Assembly (NCBI GenBank): GCA_964633725.1
Contig: CAZWHY010000052.1
Span: 1-19,185, forward strand
Direction of reading: 5' to 3'
From: Berkiella_A sp964633725
Lineage (GTDB): Bacteria; Pseudomonadota; Gammaproteobacteria; Berkiellales; Berkiellaceae
DNA length: 19,185 nucleotides
Shown here piece by piece: positions 15,001 through 19,185 of this stretch (positions within the stretch are counted from its first letter, which is position 1; every line of letters begins with the position of its first letter). The notes under the pieces were generated by a model that had not been told where the DNA came from, made no database searches, and saw nothing but the letters and a program-made list of their open reading frames with translations. The position numbers were made by a program, and so were the translations under genes.

Positions 15001-17979
15001 GGCGGATTATTTACCTTCTTCGATGATGCGCCTAATGCCACTCGCAATACAAATAGTGTTGATGAAACGGCTCTGTTTGTTAATGGCCCTGGTTCACAAG
15101 TTGTTACGGGAAATCTTTTAACCGATGATGATGGTTTTGGTGTTGATAGCTTTGGTAATGATGGTGGTGCTTTAGTTGCAATTGATGGTATTTTAGATAA
15201 CGGGATCGGCGACTCAAATAGTACCGTTGGCATTATTACAAAAGCAACAGCCTATGGCACAATCTCTGTATATACCCAAGATATAGGCCTCAACATGATA
15301 GGGGATTATACTTATACACTTCTAGATGCAACAATAGCTCAAGATTCTCTACTAATAGTTGATGATATTATATCATATACGCTTATAGATGGTGACCTTG
15401 ATCAAAGTACTGAGCAATTACGTGTAGCTGTAGATTTAAATCAGCGTCCAACAGCGAATTCCGATGGGTTTAGTGTTAATGAAAATGGAATTTTAAACGT
15501 GAATGCTGCTGGTGGATTATTAGCAAATGATACTGACCCAGATGCTGGGGACACAATGCTTGTTTTCTCTACAGATAATAGCAGTACAGTAGGTACGTTT
15601 AGTGTACAACCAGATGGTAGCTTACAATATAACCCTAATGGTCAGTTTGAATCTTTGCCTGCGGGGATTACCACGATAGATACATTTACCTATAGTGTTG
15701 TAGATGCAGAAGGGTTGATTTCACCACCAACAACAACTTCTGTTACAATTGTTGGTCAGAATGACCCTGCGACGATTAATGTGGTAACAACAGATAATGG
15801 TACTGTTCAAGAAGATGTTACTTTGCTGACATCGGGCCTACTAAGTGTTTCAGATGTCGATACGGGTGAAAGTGGCTTCGTGCCACAAACAACAACAACA
15901 GGGTATGGTACCTTTATCATGCTCTCAACTGGTGCATGGAGCTATGTGCTTAATAATAGTGCAAGCATTGTTCAAAGTCTAAACGATGGCGATGTCATTC
16001 CTCAAATGTTTACTGTTAGCTCAATCGATGGTACAGATACACACAATATTTCTGTAGATGTTGTTGGGCAAAATGACCCTGCGACGATTAATGTGGTAAC
16101 AACAGATAATGGTACTGTTCGAGATGATGGTATTTTACTGACATCGGGCCAATTAAGTGTTTCAGATGTCGATATGGGTGAAAATGGCTTCGTGCCACAA
16201 ACAACAACAACAGCGTATGGTACCTTTACCATGCTCTCAACTGGTGCATGGAGCTTTGCGCTTAATAATAGTGCAAGCATTGTTCAAAATCTAAACGATG
16301 GCGATGTCATTCCTCAAGTGTTTACTGTTAGCTCAATCGATGGTACAGATACACACAATATTTCTGTAAATGTTCAGGGAACAGATGATGCGCCTATTGC
16401 TGTGAATAATACGCGTCAAGGCACATCGAATGCCGTGCTAAATTTAGTATTAGTTCTTGATACCTCAGGCTCTATGAATGATGCCCCTCCAGGTGGTGGT
16501 TCACAGAGTAGGCTAGAAATTATGCAAGATGCTGTAGCGGGACCAGGTGGTATCATTGATAGCTATGCGTCACTTTTCTCAAATTCAGCTCTCAACATTA
16601 CAGTTGTTGAATTTGCCTTTATCGCAACTACTTACTCATTTTCAGGTGCTAGTAGTCCTAATGATGCTAAAAATTTGGTTAATTCTTTGGATGCGCCAGG
16701 TGGGCTTGGTGGGACAAATTATAATGCCCCTCTCAATGAGGTTGCGGATAACTTTTTTCCATCTCAAAATCCTGCAGATGCAAATATTGCTTATTTTATA
16801 TCTGATGGTAGACCATCTACGGGGCTTGAAACAACACCAACCACATTGGCTAACTGGCAGAGTGGTTTGGCTAGTCAAAATGTCGACGCTGTTGTGGTGA
16901 ATATTTCATCTGATGGTTCTATAGATGCTGATTTAGCACCTATTGCCAACCCAGGCGATAGCCCTGCTGTACTTTCACCTCAAAACGATTTGTCTGATTT
17001 ACAAGATGTCTTATTAACTCAGGCTGTAGAGATAAATGGCAACGTATTAAATAACGATTCAGCAGGAGCGGGAGCGTCTAGTATCACCGTTCAAAGTTAT
17101 AGCTTAGGCGCTTTGGGCCTTAATTTAGGAACACCAGAAGGTGCCACACTTATTTTAAATTCTGATGGTACATTTATCTATACGGCAACATTAGGTATAT
17201 TACAAAATGGTAATATTTCAGAACAGTTTACATATACAATTGTCAATGATCTGGGAGAAACGGATTCTGCCTTCTTAACTTTCAACTTAGCTGGTGTCGC
17301 ACCGATTGTATTTGATTTAGATAATGATGGTATTGAGTTAGTATCTGCATCAGAGTCTGGTGTTATGCTTGATATAGATGGTGACGGCCAAGAAGAGTCA
17401 GTAGGTTGGGTGGGCGCCAATGATGGCATCCTAGTCATAGATATGAACAATGACCAAATGATTAATCAAATAGAAGAGATAGCTTTCTCAATGCATCATG
17501 AAGATGCGACAACCGATTTAGAAGGATTGAGGTTAGCCTATGATGCCAATTTAGATAATGTGATTAATATGGAAGACGATGTATGGTCTCAATTATATGT
17601 TTGGCAAGATAGTAATCAAAATGCAACTCAAGAGGTGGGAGAATTGCTTTCACTAAATGACTTAGGCATAGAGAGCCTCAGCCTACAATCAGACAATAAC
17701 GCTAGAATTAGTAATGGCAATATCATTCATGGCGATACTTACTTTACTTATACAGATGGCACAACAGGGCTAGCACAAGATGTTGAGCTGCGGTCTTATG
17801 AGGTGAAAATCAGTCAAAATGATGTCTTAAGTAGTGACAATGATATCGTAGGCTTACAGCCTGCTAACGATGAGCCGCAAAGCAGCCATGTTACATTAGA
17901 CAATGCTGCGGCAACGCCTTCAGCACCAAGTGTTATTGAAGTCGCGATTCAAATAGACAATATTGATATTCAATGGTAA
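12079..17979 (+). CDS. Giant multidomain adhesin (DUF5801, VCBS, VWA), type I secretion class
   Basis: This 1966-residue protein has no Sec signal peptide. An acidic disordered N-terminus (to about 100) is followed by beta-rich sequence. Repeats marked by V-D-E-T then follow at 501, 659, 831 and 994; the middle ones show the DUF5801 pattern D-F-G-A-D-G-F-K-D-S and end in F-E-D-D-G-P. A cadherin-like domain spans about 1124-1224 and two VCBS repeats 1225-1432. A von Willebrand A domain starts near 1455 with a complete metal site, D-T-S-G-S at 1461-1465, Thr1546 and Asp1576. Near the end, D-L-D-N-D-G at 1746-1751 and Y-D-A-N-L-D-N at 1821-1827 are the calcium-binding domain usual near the C-terminus of RTX adhesins. 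No glycine-rich RTX nonapeptides are present. Likely role: surface attachment after type I secretion; no transporter is nearby. The ATG has AGG seven bases upstream. Confidence 0.85.
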   Translation: MHFKLTTFVDTTKTTFEAPQIFPYTYNSLTSMKNTLNAVKTHNENVNNNAPSLESMDEENIEPIETNEQIENLEPEPSEEALDEIELNVKQNFGDNDGFENITIIPIGSRTNEVTSLGRDLKAASFLNDPLGLYIPPPTFTDNFPFVPFIEMGALREVDLSSSGGFSSFATSSNQLMVNIFELGATFGLDGPGGYILQGDQTTITSASLLQFGFDDPMGISTFYPMSFQAETTVDTSQAGKIILTTPEGNVFTLYTTSVTESMVDYVAGDLVYDFFNPVPHLEGYPDIEVFTIDGIEHPFLTKGLGFEVGDQIFVERIKLGLFDSDFDFDFNSVVVYIVDDLPYIFEFNDRTLDEANIQTIGTNQLIDPLVISGTFVDNFQAGFGADGGIVSNVTLIDVNGAPIMAGQITIDSANDVITVVTAEGNILEVQQTTGDYTYQLINSIDNDSRLGATDTQAIDRFEIEITDFDFDQVRAIFEITIIDDEPIVTISALATPETIVDETLLNIDATVSFANQFILNPGADGTASLVYNLGLNAGSSGLVDTISNTAVVLSMNMGIIYGRDGNGADVFTISINASNGDITLNQLRSVVHDDPADPDEANGPSVLMSNNLISLTVTLTDNDTDVDSATKNIGDAFRFEDDGPTIVVNNAVTPMLIVDETDAGSSQSNADFSVLFNTDFGADGFKDSDNNDVIDADAIVYALGIGANNVPSGLIDTLTNESVTLSMAGLDVVGSSASGGEVFRVSVNTNTGFVNLSLSRAVTHDDPADHDEANGPSILSAANLITLSALATDGDSDTSLDTKNIGDAFKFEDDGPSILVAINADPSLVVDETDFSSDDSASFINQFTVDFGSDGFKDSDNNNVEDADAVSYVFSIQSNNVNSGLVDVLTSEAVTLSVVGTNIIGSSVSGGEVFRISIDTNSGLITLDQSRAVVHNDPNNPNDSVGFTNDSLISVTATIIDGDLDFATAIKNIGGLFTFFDDAPNATRNTNSVDETALFVNGPGSQVVTGNLLTDDDGFGVDSFGNDGGALVAIDGILDNGIGDSNSTVGIITKATAYGTISVYTQDIGLNMIGDYTYTLLDATIAQDSLLIVDDIISYTLIDGDLDQSTEQLRVAVDLNQRPTANSDGFSVNENGILNVNAAGGLLANDTDPDAGDTMLVFSTDNSSTVGTFSVQPDGSLQYNPNGQFESLPAGITTIDTFTYSVVDAEGLISPPTTTSVTIVGQNDPATINVVTTDNGTVQEDVTLLTSGLLSVSDVDTGESGFVPQTTTTGYGTFIMLSTGAWSYVLNNSASIVQSLNDGDVIPQMFTVSSIDGTDTHNISVDVVGQNDPATINVVTTDNGTVRDDGILLTSGQLSVSDVDMGENGFVPQTTTTAYGTFTMLSTGAWSFALNNSASIVQNLNDGDVIPQVFTVSSIDGTDTHNISVNVQGTDDAPIAVNNTRQGTSNAVLNLVLVLDTSGSMNDAPPGGGSQSRLEIMQDAVAGPGGIIDSYASLFSNSALNITVVEFAFIATTYSFSGASSPNDAKNLVNSLDAPGGLGGTNYNAPLNEVADNFFPSQNPADANIAYFISDGRPSTGLETTPTTLANWQSGLASQNVDAVVVNISSDGSIDADLAPIANPGDSPAVLSPQNDLSDLQDVLLTQAVEINGNVLNNDSAGAGASSITVQSYSLGALGLNLGTPEGATLILNSDGTFIYTATLGILQNGNISEQFTYTIVNDLGETDSAFLTFNLAGVAPIVFDLDNDGIELVSASESGVMLDIDGDGQEESVGWVGANDGILVIDMNNDQMINQIEEIAFSMHHEDATTDLEGLRLAYDANLDNVINMEDDVWSQLYVWQDSNQNATQEVGELLSLNDLGIESLSLQSDNNARISNGNIIHGDTYFTYTDGTTGLAQDVELRSYEVKISQNDVLSSDNDIVGLQPANDEPQSSHVTLDNAAATPSAPSVIEVAIQIDNIDIQW
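13579..15057 (+). repeat. DUF5801-type repeats within the adhesin
   Basis: Three consecutive units start at V-D-E-T (13579, 14053, 14569) and end before the fourth V-D-E-T at 15058. Unit lengths are 158, 172 and 163 codons. The second and third units are most alike (shared D-S-D-N-N and G-G-E-V-F-R blocks, 513 bases apart). Confidence 0.75.
15751..16374 (+). repeat. Tandem VCBS repeats, 312-base period
   Basis: Two units of exactly 104 codons (15751-16062 and 16063-16374) differ at about 15 amino acid positions. Long stretches are identical in DNA, for example from AATGACCCTGCGACG onward, pointing to a fairly recent duplication. Confidence 0.9.
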
Positions 17980-18039
17980 ATATATAATGGGTACCCTTAA
18001 TGAGCTTAAGATTATCCATTTTTTATGTGCGTTCATAAA

Positions 18040-18230
18040 ATGAAGCATTCCTATCTAACTATTCTGCTAATATAACATGCTTTTATGAAAATTTTCCTGA
18101 GAACACGACAAGTGCCTCAAGCAGTGAGCTGCAAAATTCTGTACCAGAAAATAATACGGCACCTATGCAAGAGCTGATATTAAGCAATAATATTGAGTCA
18201 CAACAAAATCCCGTAGATTTTGGTGTGTAA
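18040..18230 (+). pseudogene. Probable frameshifted gene for a small secreted protein
   Basis: ATG at 18040 opens M-K-H-S-Y-L-T-I-L-L-I and stops at once (TAA at 18073). In another frame, open from 18039, the sequence continues as N-I-T-C-F-Y-E-N-F-P-E-N-T-T-S-A-S-S-S and ends ...N-P-V-D-F-G-V with a stop at 18228-18230. Joining the two frames near 18070 would give a signal-peptide-like start and a polar Ser/Asn/Glu-rich mature part. There is no ribosome binding site, and no family is recognised. It lies in the 287-base gap between the adhesin and the transposase remnant, which otherwise shows nothing clear; no convincing terminator for the adhesin was found there. Confidence 0.35.
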
Positions 18231-18266
18231 AAGTCAAAAACTGATAAAACAAAAATCAGATAGTGG

Positions 18267-19013
18267 TTAATATAGCTGAATAGTTACAATGATTTTAATG
18301 TTTAATTCTTTGAGTGCCCGGCCAAATTGGGTTAACCCATTGCCTGATTTAGCTTCAGGGTGATTTACTTTGAACACCCCATGCTTATCAGAATAAACGC
18401 TGATAGGCGCACCATAACGCTCAAGTTGATTTTTAAGCGCTGAAAAATAATCTAGTGTTGTCTCAGATTTTACAAACTGTAGTTCCGTAATATGGCTCGT
18501 CGCATCATCTATAAATACTAACAAGGTGCATTTATCACCACGTTCTTCAAACCAAGCGTGATCTGAACCATCAACTTGTAATAATTCACCAAAACAAGCA
18601 CGTCTTTCTCTTGATGGATGTAGCTTTGGCTCAGGTTTTGTAAATGGGTGCCATATCTTCGCGCCAATCATCCATTGCCGAACTGTTTCTTTGCTGAGCT
18701 TGATATCAAAGTGCTCTTCTAGTGATTCAGCAGCTAGTGTAGGGCCATAATCATAGAAGTGTTCCCGTATTAGACTTATGGCTTTAGCCCTAAGCTCGCT
18801 AGGGTATAAACGGTTAGATGGTTTGCCTCGTTTTTTAGACAATAAGCCAGCCGTACCATTTCGCTGATAGGTCTTTTTTAGTCGGTGGATCTGACGTTCT
18901 GATAATCCCAATGTTTTGGCTGCGGAAACTTGCGTGAGGTTACGCATAACCACAGATTGAATTACTGACACTTTGCTCAGTTCCTGAGCGTTCATTCTTA
19001 AATATTCCTGCAT
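18267..19013 (-). pseudogene. ISNCY-type (IS1202 group) transposase, 3' truncated
   Basis: The ATG at 19013 has a perfect GGAGG seven bases upstream. The N-terminal half carries helix-turn-helix segments (S-A-A-K-T-L-G-L-S-E-R-Q-I-H-R at 30-44). The integrase core follows with Q-V-D-G-S-D-H-A-W-F-E at 146-156 (Asp148) and V-Y-S-D-K-H-G at 206-212 (Asp209). The frame breaks off after A-L-K-E-L-N-I-K-I-I (233-242) into five unrelated codons and a stop. The third catalytic acid and the rest are therefore missing; the full protein is usually over 400 residues. It is inactive as it stands, but it could still bind the element end. Confidence 0.8.
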
Positions 19014-19122
19014 TGCTTAGCCTCCTTGTTAGTTTCTCTACTAGTATATGAAAAAACTAACTGACTGTTTTTGCAGGACATTTCTAACTGGCTTAACCGG
19101 ACATTTCTAAATTGCCGCTACA
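18288..19122 (-). mobile_element. Truncated ISNCY/IS1202-type insertion sequence
   Basis: The upstream end seems intact: read on the minus strand it begins TGTAGCGGCAATTTAG at 19122, the TG start typical of such ends. The other end is lost at about 18288, where conserved transposase sequence stops. No matching terminal repeat was found on the left side of the gap, and no target duplication can be read. Confidence 0.6.
19076..19110. repeat. Two direct 12-bp repeats near the insertion sequence end
   Basis: GGACATTTCTAA occurs at 19076-19087 and 19099-19110, 23 bases apart (about two helix turns), between the transposase start and the element end. They are probably transposase binding sites. 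Confidence 0.6.
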
Positions 19123-19130
19123 TTTTGGCA

Positions 19131-19148
19131 CAGGGCAATTGCACTTGT
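19131..19148 (+). repeat. Right copy of the 18-bp inverted repeat
   Basis: CAGGGCAATTGCACTTGT is the exact reverse complement of 11833-11850 and lies 8 bases outside the insertion sequence end. The final 37 bases of the window hold only a small hairpin (AGAGC/GCTCT at 19154-19169). Confidence 0.7.
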
Positions 19149-19185
19149 GACCTAGAGCCTTTGTGCTCTATTGCTTACAAGCCTT

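Noticed and set aside
13000..16400. Possible CRISPR array or non-coding repeat in the repeat-rich zone
   Set aside because: The repeat periods are multiples of three, lie in a single open frame and match known adhesin domains; there are no short regularly spaced repeats.

Overview
This AT-rich window most likely comes from a gammaproteobacterium of the Legionellales type (Legionella, Coxiella or Berkiella-like host-associated bacteria). The main reason is a 465-residue ankyrin-repeat protein (5501-6898) whose length, start and architecture resemble the Legionella Dot/Icm core effector AnkH/LegA3. An outer-membrane barrel, an effector-like orphan protein and much mobile-element debris fit the same picture. 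This is inferred from protein features only; no rRNA or other taxonomic marker is present.

Left part (1-4700): a partial unknown gene reads off the left edge behind a uracil permease gene (uraA). Next come an orphan protein carrying a conserved His-rich/SGHY block, an outer-membrane beta-barrel protein with its own terminator, and an exported two-lobed pepsin/retropepsin-type aspartic protease. Middle part (4780-8310), all on the minus strand: a small site-2-type metalloprotease, the AnkH-like protein preceded by an unknown partner gene 14 bases upstream, and thiamine pyrophosphokinase. The thiN promoter sits so close to the ATG that the mRNA may be leaderless.

Envelope block (8380-11131): two very acidic lipoproteins separated by a strong terminator, then an MsrA methionine sulfoxide reductase that may be made in exported and cytosolic forms. 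These are followed by a two-helix membrane protein convergent with msrA and a single-anchor NTF2-like protein.

Accessory region (11160-19185): this starts with the C-terminal remnant of a U32-family peptidase. Directly attached is the 3' end of a decayed group II intron, with a maturase tail in one frame with two TAG stops and a domain V whose lower stem appears to have changed by compensating substitutions. A 1966-residue VCBS/DUF5801/VWA adhesin of the type I secretion class follows. It is bracketed by two copies of a perfect 18-bp inverted repeat (11833-11850 and 19131-19148). Behind the adhesin lie a probable frameshifted small secreted-protein gene and a 3'-truncated ISNCY/IS1202-type transposase with its intact upstream end. 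No CRISPR array, tRNA, rRNA or type I secretion genes were seen.
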